Source of the DNA: Glossina fuscipes
Taxonomy: Eukaryota; Arthropoda; Insecta; Diptera; Glossinidae
Assembly (NCBI RefSeq): GCF_014805625.2
Contig: NW_023998427.1
Coordinates: forward strand, 3,042,092-3,106,091
Length of the DNA stretch: 64,000 nt
Reading direction: 5' to 3'
A model generated the notes under the pieces. That model had not been told where the DNA came from, searched no databases, and was given only the letters and a program-made list of their open reading frames with translations. Of the stretch, positions 22,798 through 36,000 are shown piece after piece. Numbering within the stretch: the stretch's first letter is position 1; every line of letters starts with the position of its first letter. Made by a program: the position numbers and the translations under genes.

Positions 22798-24950
22798 GAG
22801 AAAAATATTTTAATCACCGAACAGTTTCAGAAGCCTTTTATTGAACTTACAAAAGTAGTTGTGGATTGCGAGGAAGGGGAGAGAGATTTATCAATAGTAG
22901 AATATAAAATTTATGAATTGGCCATCTACATTGGGTCGCCAATGATGAAGTTTGAAGATGACAGATTATATGTTTACTATACAACATTGCACATGATCTC
23001 TTATCTACATATTTCACCCAATATACTGTAAGCGCTTTATCAATGGCGCGTAGTAATGGCTACCGCTTATCTCCTTTACTGTTAACTCAACTAGAGAGAC
23101 ATTAGGTAAATTATCGAACAGTAAATATATTGTTGATTATAACGAAGTAATGCCGAGATTTGGTAAAATATGAAAGCTGACCTGTCTGAAGTGCCTTCTC
23201 CATTAACTAATAAGATAATGAAAGATATTGGCGTGAATTAAGAGTCAATAATGATGCGACATAAAGAGTAAAAGATGTATATATTAATTACCACACAATC
23301 GTTATCGGTTGATAAAAAAGTATAGAGAGGTTGGTAAAAAAAAAAAAAAACAATACGCTCGAAGTAAAGTTTCAGGCAAATTTTTGAATTCTTTTTCCTT
23401 TTGTATAAAGAATGCATATAATGAAGACCTTGATCGTGGCAGCATGCTTTTGCTGGTAAGTATGATTATAACGCTTTTAAAATATGTCAATAATCTGTTT
23501 TTTCTTTTTAGGGGGAACCTCTATATATAATAATATCCTGCGTATAGAGTAAAAAAATGAATACGTGACACGAGCAATATTGGAATTATTTATTAAATCT
23601 AGAACTACGTCATCAATCAACGCCGGAACATTTATCGACAGCAATCCCGAAGAATACTATAATTATATTACAGGAAGTTTCTAATCCATATTCATGGAGA
23701 GAATAAAAAAGTATTTCCATTCAAACTATGACGTTACTCTGTAATTTTTTTTTAGTTTGTTTTTTACTTATCTCGGTTTTATTACATACAACGACCACGA
23801 AGAGAGGCATGGAGCATAACAATATAAAGCGTGTAATGAATGCAATGAATGGATTCAAATGCATTTCTAAACTTGATTTCGAAAAAATTCACGATTTATT
23901 TGAAACGGAATTAATATAAGAATTCAAGAGAAAATTTTTTTAAAATCAAAGAATTTACATTAACGAGTCGTAGTAATTCAAAACCGAAATCATTGAAGTC
24001 AAACTTTCAAAAATTATATGATTTTTAATCTTCAAAGCCCCCCCCGCGATATTCACGTTATAATGAATTTTAGAAATTTGTTATAATGAATTTTAGAAAT
24101 TTACGTAGAAAAATTGATGTCATTTTAGAGCGTGCCCTTTTTTTTATCGTAAGATGAAATGTTAAAATGAAGAAAAGTTTTGTGGAAAGTATTACTTAGC
24201 AATCCTGTGATTGTAGACTAGTGGAAAACGTAGAGTTTTACAAGGCATAACTTAGCTTACTTAGAGATTATCTCAAGCAAAGAGTAAGTTTTCGAAAAAA
24301 TTATGGATGTAATGGCATTGTCTTAAAAGCTTTCTTGCGCAGGCAATTGTTTCTATTTTTGAGTGATGGCGAACTAAAAAATTTAAACGATTTTTTAATT
24401 AATTAAATGATTACATGGTTACATTAATTAAATGATTAAATTTTGAAAATTGATTTAGATTATCCGCCCGGCATACTTGATAATAATGATTGCCTAGTCC
24501 TCTCTTCTCCTTGTTCGTAAATAGAAAACACGTTTGTCAGATTTAAACAAACAAACAACTATAGAATGCATATGCAAAATTTGCTTCTTTGTTAAAATTA
24601 TTTGGATTACAATTAAAACGTGCGCCTAAAATACAAAAGTTGAATGGAAGCCGTATAAATCAAAGAAAAATTAAAGAAAATAAATTAAGGATGAATTTTT
24701 ACAAATTGAAGACTAAAGCTGTCTATTACAAAACAATCGAAAGTTTCGAGACTTGTTTTTTTTCTACATTTGACCCGTCATTGAGGAAACGTTGCCTATA
24801 GATGTGGAAACGGTGCTCGTTTAATAGGGATTGCAAGTAAATGGTGGGAATTTATCGTTTTGTTGCTCATTACGAGAGAAGAAGAAATTAAAAAAGTTAT
24901 AGACACGCAGCAAAATCTGATTTCAAGAATATTGAAGTATAAGTATTGAA
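22798..24950 (+). pseudogene. Run of coding-like segments, unidentified spliced-gene relic
   Basis: Several plus-strand segments read like real protein but are broken by stops. 22798-23031 contains KPFIELTKVVVDCEEGERDL and later MMKFEDDRLYVYYTTLHMIS. 23350-23455 contains GKFLNSFSFCIKNAYNEDLD and ends at a GTAAGT donor; a CTTTTTAG acceptor 56 nt later joins MLLL to GEPLYIIISCV. 23600-23705 contains STPEHLSTAIPKNTIIILQE. 23806-23919 contains NNIKRVMNAMNGFKCISKLD. 24589-24950 contains a basic segment and then CGNGARLIGIASKWWEFIVL. The shared strand, balanced composition and a typical short intron suggest one decayed multi-exon gene. I do not recognise the family, and the 100-N gap upstream may hide part of it. 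Confidence 0.3.
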
Positions 24951-25279
24951 CAGTGAATTAACCTCCTCAAGCCCTTGGGCACATATGAGGGCGGTCATTT
25001 TTTTATAACTACAATTACTGGCAATAATAAAACAAATAAAAACATTATAGTCGGGCAAAGTCGACAATTAGATACCCTACATCACATCGCCTTGTACAGC
25101 TATTCATTCGTTTTGGTAATAATTAACCAAATACTACATATTATTTTCATGAAAGCTCGCATATTGGAGGAATCTTGATATGTGATGTTATTCAAAAAAT
25201 AGACCTACGTAGCTCAAATCCGGTAAGGTTGGTCTCTATGTTAATTTGCTATCACGAACTAATTTCCAACAAAAAGCAT

Positions 25280-26115
25280 TAAAAGTTATACCTTTTTATT
25301 ATACATATCACCAAGGTATGAGGGGTATATTCATTTTGTCTAAACGTCTCTAACGTACAGAAGGAAGCTTCGGAAATCCCACAATATATATATATATATA
25401 CTTAATCAGCATCAAATTCTGAATCGATTGAAGCATGTTTGATTGTCCATCTGTCCGTCTATATAATGTGCGCTGTAAACATTCTCCTGGGAGTAAAAAT
25501 GAATCTATTGGCTTCGAATTTGGCAAAAACGTTGCAATTCTTGCAGGTAGGTTGTTGTTGAAAATTGGCGAAATCGGTCGAACGACACTACGTACCACGT
25601 AAACTGTTTTTCAAAAGCAGATAAATGTAAAAAAAAATTTGAACATATAGTCTATGGGCGATGCTGTAGTACTTGTTCAAAAATTGAAAATATTGACCAC
25701 GCCTATCCAATATTGTAGCATATCAAAATTTAATTTTTTTTTTCAATACCTTTATAGCGCACAGATACAAGCTACAAAAACCCAGTAAAGTATATAAATT
25801 CAGTTAATAATTTGGAATGCATCTAAGAATCTCCGTCTGTTCGTATGCGCAACCGGGTAGTATCTGTGATACACATTCTCCCGTTCGCAAAAATGCGGAT
25901 ACGGTCGTCAAACTTGCAAGAGAAATTGGAATGGACCCAAGAACATGCAAATGTCTGCTTTCCGGGTTTTTTGCTTCTTACTCATAAACTACAACATATG
26001 CACCATATAGATGTCCACTTTTATTGTGCAAATAGAAAAAATCGGCAGTGCCCATTCAATATTATAGTGTATAAAAATGTATTCTTTTCCCCTTTTTAGG
26101 ATCGAGAAAAGATTC
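25280..26115 (-). repeat. Rep-A dispersed repeat
   Basis: Two adjoining minus-oriented stretches (about 25280-25720 and 25730-26115) share CATTCTGAATCGATTGAAGC-like, TGTCCATCTGTCCGTCTAT and GTAAACATTCTCC blocks with the copies at 31450-32360, 36480-36900, 41700-42110 and 58089-58994. No protein is encoded. Confidence 0.6.
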
Positions 26116-26245
26116 TTGGGGAAATGCCACACGAAATAACCACAAAATTCAAGTTAAAAGTTCAAATGCGACTTAAAGACACACTGTGGTCCTGTTTCTG
26201 CGGATGATATCGTATGCTTAGATTAAGAAATGATTCGACAATTTT

Positions 26246-26575
26246 TTGGACGTGTTTTGGCCGAAGTTAGTGAACGCTATTGAGTGCGGTTCGGATCGGA
26301 CTAATACAGGGTATTTAGTGATGGTTCGTGGGCCCCCTACTTTTTTTTCACTTGTTTTCATTAATTTTTTAAAATTCAATAACGTGGAAACTCGTGATCT
26401 CCTAAGAAGAGGTACGAATAACTTGGTAGATATAAAAGTAAAAATTAATTGCGTTAGTGTTGCACCTAAACTGTGGATGTTTGTGAATTTTCCAAAATAT
26501 GATATTATAGCATCCAACATTATTTTCGTATCGATTTGTGAGCAAATATTTTAATTTGTATGCTAAAATTGTTTT

Positions 26576-26609
<34 letters not shown>
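26246..26609 (+). pseudogene. ORF ending in A33: possible processed retrocopy
   Basis: A 102-codon plus frame (26246-26554) is followed after 22 nt by 33 uninterrupted A (26577-26609), the layout of a retroposed mRNA. The frame contains NNVETRDLLRRGTNNLVDIK and PKLWMFVNFPKYD. These loosely recall the region after the Walker motifs in viral/plasmid D5-type helicases, but the similarity is too weak for a call. A 100-codon frame is also open antisense (26520-26218). No AATAAA precedes the A run, and poly-A tracts are common here, so chance is a real alternative. Confidence 0.25.
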
Positions 26610-26611
<2 letters not shown>

Positions 26612-26928
26612 AATAAATATCTATTAAAAGCCAAAAACTTCATTTTATTAACTTTTTTTTATTTACAAAGTATAATATAATATTGCGTTTAAACTGCACG
26701 AATTCATGAAAAAAAAAAAAAATTAAAAAAACACTTATCACTCGTAAAAATTTTATACATATATTAAGATTCACTTTCGATTTCCTCTGATTACAAATTT
26801 AATGGTTTCAGTCGATAGATTGTTTGATTTGATGAGATTATTTGTACAAATGTTTTTTTTTTTTTTTTTTTGGAAAAATTTATTTGAATTTGTTTAATTC
26901 ATTATTTAATTAATTTAAGAAAAGTAGA

Positions 26929-26934
26929 TTTATT
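26929..26934 (-). terminator. NRF acyltransferase poly(A) signal
   Basis: AATAAA on the minus strand (TTTATT on plus), 67 nt beyond the stop codon at 27002. Confidence 0.6.
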
Positions 26935-27001
26935 TACATTTAAAAATAAATATATAATCCATTTAGATTTCATTTGATGTCTCAACGGATCTCAGCGGAG
27001 C

Positions 27002-30000
27002 TCAGGCTAGCCGTTTTTTTCGACTAGGTGATAAAATCTTCAACATGGTAACGACAGGTGCTTCAAATGATATTGAGACAACAAACGATAGAAGATATGA
27101 TGCGATTACGAAACCAAAAAACATAATGACCTAAAACGAAGACAAAAAAAAATGTTTATAAATAATTTTTGAGCTCTACCAAGGAGTGATTTATATTTAA
27201 CTTTTACTAGTTAACTAAAGTTTACTAAAAAATTGCACTTTTTCTATTAAAAGATTAGTTTAGAAATTTGTCTCCAGCTGCCACTCCATTCCTCTTTATC
27301 TAAAATATATTTTAATTTCAATTTTACGATTCGTCTTTCTGTACTTGTACTTTATTTGTTTAAAATTTATTCTTCTTCAAACTCTTTTTATAGAATTTCA
27401 ACTATTCAATTAAATTATGCCTGCAGTGCACACTTTAGCTGTGTTTACAAAATGTTTATGAAAAGTCATAGTTTCACGTCACGACAAACGCGCATGCGTC
27501 AGTTGAAGAATTCCACTACTGAGAGTAAAGATGATGGTAAGGGGATCCTTAAATGAGGCTTACTAAATATATATATATATATATTTTGGATAATTTTGGC
27601 GTCAGGGCATCGAGTATTATCAGTTTTGCGTGGTCAAACTTAAATTTTGGCTCTTGTGACTTACCATTGTATCGCCACCTAAATGCATGGGAGCATCCGC
27701 GTTTAAGGCCATCGAGCGTATAACAATTGGATGTACCAAATAAGCGCAGTACGTGACCCGTGAAAATGGATAGACACAGGGTGCCGACAGTAAAGTATTC
27801 ACGAAACCGCCATAACCGGTCGAGCAAGCAATTGTAATCCAGGCCAATGATAGAGCCCAAGCCGAATGACTTAATGAACTATAGAGCGCAGCAGTGAACT
27901 GCGATAATTCCGCACGATAGAGACCGAACACCAGAACCAATAAATTTATTATTGCTAAAGACCAAGCGGTCACTACAGCCATCCTTGGCAAACGTATTTT
28001 ACAATTTGTACGAAATAGGGTCCAACCCACTGCCATCCCAATAAGATAGGGTCCCAAGCGAGTCCAAGGCTTATCATAGATTTTATCAAATAAAGCCAAA
28101 GGATCGTCAGTGTCAGGACGATGGTTATTCGTGAACGCAACAATAGCAGTGACAATCCACGACAAGATGAGAAACGCGCACGTAGTGATAGCTGATAATC
28201 GGAAATGTCGTGCCCCAATAATTAATATAATAGCACCGATTATATAGAATTGAGTATCGTTGGCTAAATACCAACTCCATAACATACACTGCAATAAATA
28301 ATAATAACGGAAACAGTAAAAGCTATAGATTGGTTCACTTACCATTTGCTCAACCGGGAAGAGTGTATTAATATAAAGCACATTGCGCCACCAATAGTGA
28401 GGGCATGTTAAATGATCCATAGTTGGCGGTTCAAATATGGAAGTTGCTGCCAAATATTTCATAGTGACTTGAACTACACCCAATACAAACATATACGGAG
28501 CAGTTAATCTAAAAATGTAGGCATAAAGAATATTAAATTATTTATAATAATAATTTGCAAAGTGACGAACCTCATAAAACGGTACGCTACCAGACCTAAA
28601 AAGTGAGCTGCACATCTAGTCCATTCATTGGAGGATCCTTTCGCTAACTTATTTAATTTGCCTTTTGCGTTTGTACGGAAATACAAGTAAGATACCAGAC
28701 AACCGCTAATGAAGAAAAACGTGTCAACACTAAACGGACCATTTGTAATGGCCTGAAACAGGAAGTTCCTTTCGACATCCTTACGCATTTCCATATTATC
28801 TGAATATTTGAAGACTACAATGCAAGTGTGACCCAGTATCACCCAGAACATTGAAAAAGCTCTTAAGCCATGAATAGATGCTAAAGTATCGGCTCCGACA
28901 TTGTGATCACATATAGCTTTAAAATTAGTGATGGCTGAAAACGATAATAATAGCTCTGAGTATACACTCAGTTTATCTGACTCATGAAGATGTCCTTCAA
29001 GATATTCATCGGAACTTGTATTCGGATTGCCGCTGGACACTTCACAATTTTCTCTATCCTTTGGCAAATTTAAAACTATTTGTAAATCCTTTAAAGACTC
29101 TTTTTTCAAGGATTCACGCGTAACTGTGTCTCCATAATCGGAAGAAGCACATCCTATCCCGGATGAGGTTTCACTGTTATTCATCATCTCTTTATCCTGT
29201 TGACGCAAAACTTCTTTAAATCGTTTACTCACGTAAATTTCATACACGGTACCGCTCAATATCAAAATGAAGACAATCGCAGAAACAATACTAAAATCCA
29301 TGAATTTTGATAGTTTAATACTTTCGACTTTTTCAACTACACTTACGCTAAAATCCAAAACGTTCGATCTTCATAAAGATTGAATTTTTGATCGGTAGGC
29401 ATTCGCACATCAATAACACGAATCTGACGACTGTCTAATTGTTTTTGCGCCTTCCGAAATAGTTCTTTGACATCGACACGATCACAAGTTGAAGGCAAAC
29501 AAACGCCAGCATAAATCGTTCTAGTCTGAAATAGTAGTGAATAATATTGAAAAGCAAAAAGATGGGAACAAAAAAAAAAGAGAACTCTCTCTCCGTTTGG
29601 AAGAAAGCTTAGGATCATATGCGCAACTCTTAAAAGTATATTTAGTTAAGAACTTTAAGAAATTTCCCTCAAATATCGAGACAAAATGATATTCGTTCTT
29701 AAGCCGTTTGATGTAGTTTCAATCCAAGGCAGCGGTGGATATAATTAAAGGAAATAGAAAAACGGAATATGAGAACAATAAAAATTGTAGTGTTCATAGA
29801 GCATAGAGTATTTACATATACAGAATGTAGCTGTTGCTCGGAAATCGCAAAAGCTCTACAAAGAATAAACGCGTAACAGTGATAAGAGCCGCGACTAGTA
29901 AGTTAGTGATCGTGGGTTGAAATGTTAGTGCGGTTTGACTAAACATTCACTAGACTGTGGCTACTCCCCATCTCCTTCTCTCTACCGCCAATTCTTTTTG

Positions 30001-33000
30001 ACAATCACTAACAATCACTGCGTTCCCGGCGGCGGGATGCCATCATGAAGAATTCATCAAGAAAATCGGAAGTCGTCTGCTTGCAGACTTCTTGACTAAG
30101 CAAACAGCTACTATGGAGGTCGAAGACTTAACGCAGTTGTACGACATTATTGAGGAGGCCAGTTGTGTATGACTATCATTGGTTTCGATAAATAGGAATA
30201 ACGTGAATACAAGAGTAATTATGAGAGAGTCGTATACTCGCCAATACACTAAACCGTTATATTGAGATCTCCCAATTTTTGGGATAAGCCTTCTGAGTGA
30301 CGTAGGATTGTCTTGCGAACCGAAGGGCTTGTATGTGACTCATAAGCCAATCGGTTTCGTCTGAGTAAATCGGTGCAGACATTACTTGACCATCACAGTG
30401 CTGCACGTGTAGGTACATACCTGGAGTGGGTAATCATATTGCAAGAGGAGATAGCAGAGCGATTTTACGGGAACAAATACAAAATCTATCGATTATTTAT
30501 TGGGCTTATTTCTAAAGTTATAAATAAAGTTATCTATCTTAAGGTATACGAAAAATGTATTTGGATTTGCAATCACTGTATATTTAGATGGATGCACACG
30601 TCTTTTACACTTGAAAATATATGAAAAAAAAAAACGTGAACATTTTGTTTAGAGCTTGTCCAAAGATGTGAAGTAAATAGATGATCCCCATAACCTCATC
30701 TCCCAATTAAAGATAAAGATTAGATCGTACGTACGTTCGTCTTTCGATTTCGGAAATACTATATCATTCCTTGAATGATTTGACTTCCATTACGGAATGC
30801 AATCATCACTTGAAAGAACTTGCTGCACTCTTTCCAGTTTTTATAGGTGAATGCTTGAAGATAAGGGAGCAATTATTTTAGAAACACTTTTCGAAGAATT
30901 TGTCTTTTTACACGGATATGCAGATATTGTGCGCTTAGAAATTTCCGACTTCAACGAATTAAATCTTTGCGATCCAACCATTGCCTTATGCAGTATCATT
31001 GTGATCTTAAGTTACCATAACGGAACTGAAGCTTTATTGTGGTGCCAGTTGCATTTGAAGCATACTCTGAAGAACACGGAACGATTTTGTTTTCTATCAT
31101 GAATACTCGGTATTGCGAGAGAAGCATTTGGATATTTTGCTGATTTTGACGTTTCTTCTTCAGTAAATAGCTTATTTGAGAGGGGCTTCACATTGGACGT
31201 AAAAAATTTTAATTATGTGGCTTGATAAGCTTTTTCGCTGACTCCAAAAGCGTTGCTTTCACATAACACAACAGATCTTTTGTAATAATCAAAATGTAAA
31301 CGTGAAGTAATAAATAATCGACAACTCAAAGAGCCATCAGGGGCGGAAATATATTAATGATAAACAATAGCAATCTCCGTCTAATCGCATATGTTGCATC
31401 GTTGTAGTAGTAGTAGTTGTAGCTCTACCAAAGCAAATATAAAGAGGAAACAAGTAAGAAAATTGTATTCAGTCGCGACCGAATCTTTTATACCCATTAC
31501 CGTTATCCCAATAAAAGACTAAGAAAATGGGAAAAAGAACTGCATTGTCATATTCTATAATATTCGTGATAGACGCGGCGGAAATTTAAATGGCATTTCT
31601 GATATGCTTTTTGAGTAACAAACAATGAACACGAAAAGCGAACGTGTTCACATTTTGTGTAGCCTAAGCATGTGGGCGTCGTAGACGTGTTCTTTGTCCG
31701 GTTTTGATCGTTTTCAAATTCTTTTGCAAATTTTTAGACGGCGTATTCATTTTTGCGAACAGGACAATGTTTATCACAAATTCTGCATAGTTGGGCAGAT
31801 AGATGCACGGATATAGGAATAGTAAACATGCTTAGATGCATTCCAAATTTAAAACTGGCCAAGAATTTATACACTTTATAAGATTTTTGAAGCTTGTTTT
31901 TGGGCGTTTAAAAGCTATTGAAAAACAAATTTAATTTTTATATACTATAATATTCGATAGGCGTGGCCTATAGAATATACGTTTCAATTTTCGTAGATTT
32001 ATCGGCTGCAGTTTATGAGTAATAAGCAGAAAATCACTTTTGTTATTCCTTTCCTCAGTTTTCGGGGCCTTGTAGACGAGTCGTTCGACCAATTGGTTCC
32101 ATTTTCAGTACCATCCTGAGTGTAGGCACCTGCAGGGTTTCTGACACATTTCAAGTTGACAGCTTATCTTTTGCGCCAAAAATCGTGTTTACAATAGGCA
32201 TTACCGAGACGGACAGACGGACGGATATGCTCAAATCGATACAGAATTTGATATTGATCAAAAATATTATATATATTCGTGGGTTCTCTGAAGTTTGCCT
32301 CTGGGCGTTGCAAACGTTTTGATAAAATCAATATGCACGTCATCCCTCGGCGATAGGTACAAAAAAAAAAGAAGCAAAATATATGAAAATGTTTTCTTCT
32401 CTGGACATTAATCCAATTAAGGAAGATTTTGTTATTTGTCAATGTTGAAAGTTCGCTTACCACTTTTATTGGATAAGTTTCGTTGAAAAATATTTTAATT
32501 ATAAAAAATCCTGGCATGAATGGTGGATTATCATTGTATATAGATGGATAGGTGTATATATTATCTTTAGAGAATTGGAGACCATTACTCCTAACGGCAA
32601 TCTTTCCACGATCATGGCCTACTGCGTGATGTATAGCCTTACACAATGACATTGAACCCATCCAATAATTGTTGCCGTAAAAAAAACCTGAAGTATAATG
32701 ACCTGAAGCGTCGTCCACTGCAAAAAGGAAAAAAGGAAAAAGTAAAGTAAAGCACACAAATAAATAAATTGTTGAAATTTTTCTTAAGCAATGGCTTGTT
32801 AACCTAGCCTAAGTTAGCATTTAATACAAAAAAAAACAAAATATGAAACCAGAAATTCGTACACGAAAAATTCCAAAAACAATGAAACAGCGGTAACTGC
32901 TATGTAACATTAAAATATTAAGTTATTGCATAACGTTGCCTAATAACCAGTTATTGTTGTTGTTTGAATTTGTTTCGGCTAAAAATTTGTTAAATCACTT

Positions 33001-36000
33001 TTATTTTTCTTTAACATTTGAAAAATCGCGCATCTACCAATACATTCATACATTCAGCACGTAACAGTAAGTAATTTGAACCACGTTAGCGGTTTGCATG
33101 CTTTGAACAAAGCCAATGTTAACTACGTTGAATTTTCAGCTTTTCCTTCTCCGATTTTCTCATGTAACTTAAATAACCGCAGCAGTAGAGTTTAGTCTAG
33201 ACCAACTGTACTGTCGAACAATTGCTACCTTGTTGTTTTTGCTTTTTTTTTGTTTTCTGATTGCAGAAAATACAAAAAAAAAAAACTTTATTTTTTTTTT
33301 CGCCACAAGTTGAATCATTGCACTGTGCATGCGATTTTATTTATTCTTTCTTCATATTTGACTTTTTATTAACCGAGACCTTGTTTCAGGTGAAGTATAT
33401 TGGTTTCATGGTTGATTTTTGTTTTGTTTTACAATTCGCAATGACTTCCCCATAGAAGTTGTTGTATCATTAAAGTCACGATCACATTGTCGCCATAGAA
33501 AGAATCGAGTGTCACTTAAGCAAACTGAGATAGAGATTTTGTGTAAGCTGCTCATTGAGAACTTAAAGAATGCAATGCGTATTAAGAGCTTTCAATTATT
33601 GCTTCTCACAATCTAAATGCAGCGCTTCTAACTAACATATACACATACGAATATATGCTGTTTTATGCTGATGGCGGATATTCTTTACCATTCTTTCCTT
33701 CTACTGTATACTATATTTATCATTTGTTTATAAAAATAGAATATTTCCGTATTTAAAAATGGTTTTGAAGGTATGCTAAGTATAAACGAAAACTTAAAAG
33801 AAATTCGTTTCAAAAATAGATTTATATACAAAAACTTAAAAATATCGCATAATATTGAATTCATAAGGTATCATTTTTATAGAAACCAAGTCAAACAGTT
33901 AACAGCCAGTATAACCACTACCTTTTTTAAGGGCAGCAGAACGGAAAAAATAAATTATCGCCGGTCTCCCTACTGGGACATAATATTGTTATCGGGAACA
34001 TGACGGTTTAGTCCTCTCCAAAAATTCGCCATCGGATTGAGGCCGAAAGAATGACTTGATGATTCAATGATGATTCAATTCCAAGACATGATCAAATTGA
34101 ATGAATGTTTCGGATCCTTATCGTGCTGAAATTTCCATAGCAGTGGCCTATGCTCTTCAGCATACGGTAGCATTGCAAATTTCAGCAAATTTTGCCGTAC
34201 AAATCCGTCCATACTGTTTTCCTTCAGATGTATTGGATTGATGAACTCACAAGACAAACAACCCTATACAATTCGATTTCCTCCGCCATGCTTCACAGGT
34301 TTTTCAGATAATCTAAAGGCGTATTCTCTTCTCTTTCTTTTTGATCGCAATCAACTTCTTCCTGCGTCATTTCCAAGCAAATATAATTTTCTTTCGTCGT
34401 TCCAAAATATATATGGCTTATTTTCTTTGCCTTCTGGTTTGCACTAAGTTTTAAGGGCTAACATAAACACTTTCCTCGTCTACAAATTAACTTTTGCAAG
34501 CAAGGGAACCTTTCGAGTTGTTGTTCCTAGTAGATTGGCACCTAATAAACGTCGACGAACAATGCGCGGCGATACAATATTCCCGATTTCATTGGACATT
34601 GCTCTGGACGTCTTGAAAGAATCCCCTTTTGCTAAAGTTAAAAAGCGATTATCGGAAGCAGGAGAAGTTTTTTTTTTTTAACTGCTTCGGGCCTCGTAGC
34701 ACTTACCGACCGACCCAGTGATATGGCAATAAATTTGTATGTTTTTCCCTTGATTTCGAAGCTAATGAGCTAGTCATCCTCCCTCTTGGCTAAAATTATC
34801 TGCTCGATATTGCATTTCCTTCTTCAAAAATTTACTTTACCTTTATAATTAACCTTTGCATCAAAATTTTGCGCCATACTTTACTTTCCTTATTTTTAAA
34901 GAGGATGCAACTATTTCACTGTGCACATGAAAAGCCTATTAAACCAACATAAAAGCTCTCAACTCTTTACTGCAAGAACTAACTCACGTAAGAATCCAGG
35001 AATTAATTTTGAAGAGGTTTGCGAAATGTGAAAACGTTGTGTGAGCTTTGTGAAGGCTATCTTTTACAATTTCTATGCTATAGAAAAACAGATGTCGTAC
35101 CTATTTTTCTGTCCACATGTATGCAAGTGTATTGGTTGACAGTTGGTATGCTCAGATGATAGATAAATAATAGATGCATTTGCGGGTGGACCATGCTTGT
35201 CTTTATCAGATCTATGCAAACTTGACCAGATCCCTTTTAATGTTCGTTACTATTCCTGTTCGTCGATGATGTTTTACCATGCTTTGTGTATGCTGTCAAT
35301 ACCGAGGCTATTGTCGCTTGTGAAATTTTCAACAGTTAAATTTTTTTCATCACAGGCGCTTCAGGCTCTTCTTTCGAAGTCTAAAGGGTCACATATTTCG
35401 TCGATCTTTTGCTGTAATTGTCGTAGAATAAACCGTGTACTACACTGAACTATAACCTACAAGTCTTGGTACGCAACATATACGCGTTGCTTTATTTCCA
35501 CGGAAGCAGTGTTACCAACATGGTACTACATTGCCTAGTGTTCATATTAGTTTTTCCATCCGCGTATGATTAAAAATCCAACGAAGAGAAGTAGTTCAGA
35601 ACGTTCATGCTTAGTCAGGAATCCAATTTTTTGCTTTAGGCCTCTGGTTAAGAGATTTCCTTAAATCAACGCTACATAGCGTTTGCGTAATAATTATGCT
35701 AGATAGTATCATCACTTCTTTACTAAATGTTTTACTTTAGATATGACATTGGCAATGTACGACCATCGACAAGAGTTAATTTTATCGAATCGATTGAGTC
35801 AGATGTATAAATTTGATTCTATATTTTGCTTAAGTTTTTGCTAAGAACTCTATGTGGGTTAAGCAATTCATAACCGAATCTACTTTGGCTTCTTTATATC
35901 CATTGATAGCTCTTTGAGAGACACTTATGTTGATTTTACTCAACAAGGCGTGTGAATTGATAACCCTATACATCAATTTGACGAAGACTGAAATCCTTAA

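Noticed and set aside
27562..27664. Acceptor at 27563 as the last exon of the NRF gene
   Set aside because: It would end the protein at once (TAA); the acceptor at 27131 gives the conserved final helix [15 protein letters not shown].
27973..28218. 81-codon minus ORF in another frame of the acyltransferase
   Set aside because: Shadow of a conserved exon whose correct frame is open and recognised.
32164..32757. Single 197-codon minus ORF as one exon
   Set aside because: Only 32717-32461 is coding; after the GTAAGC donor the frame runs into a Rep-A repeat.
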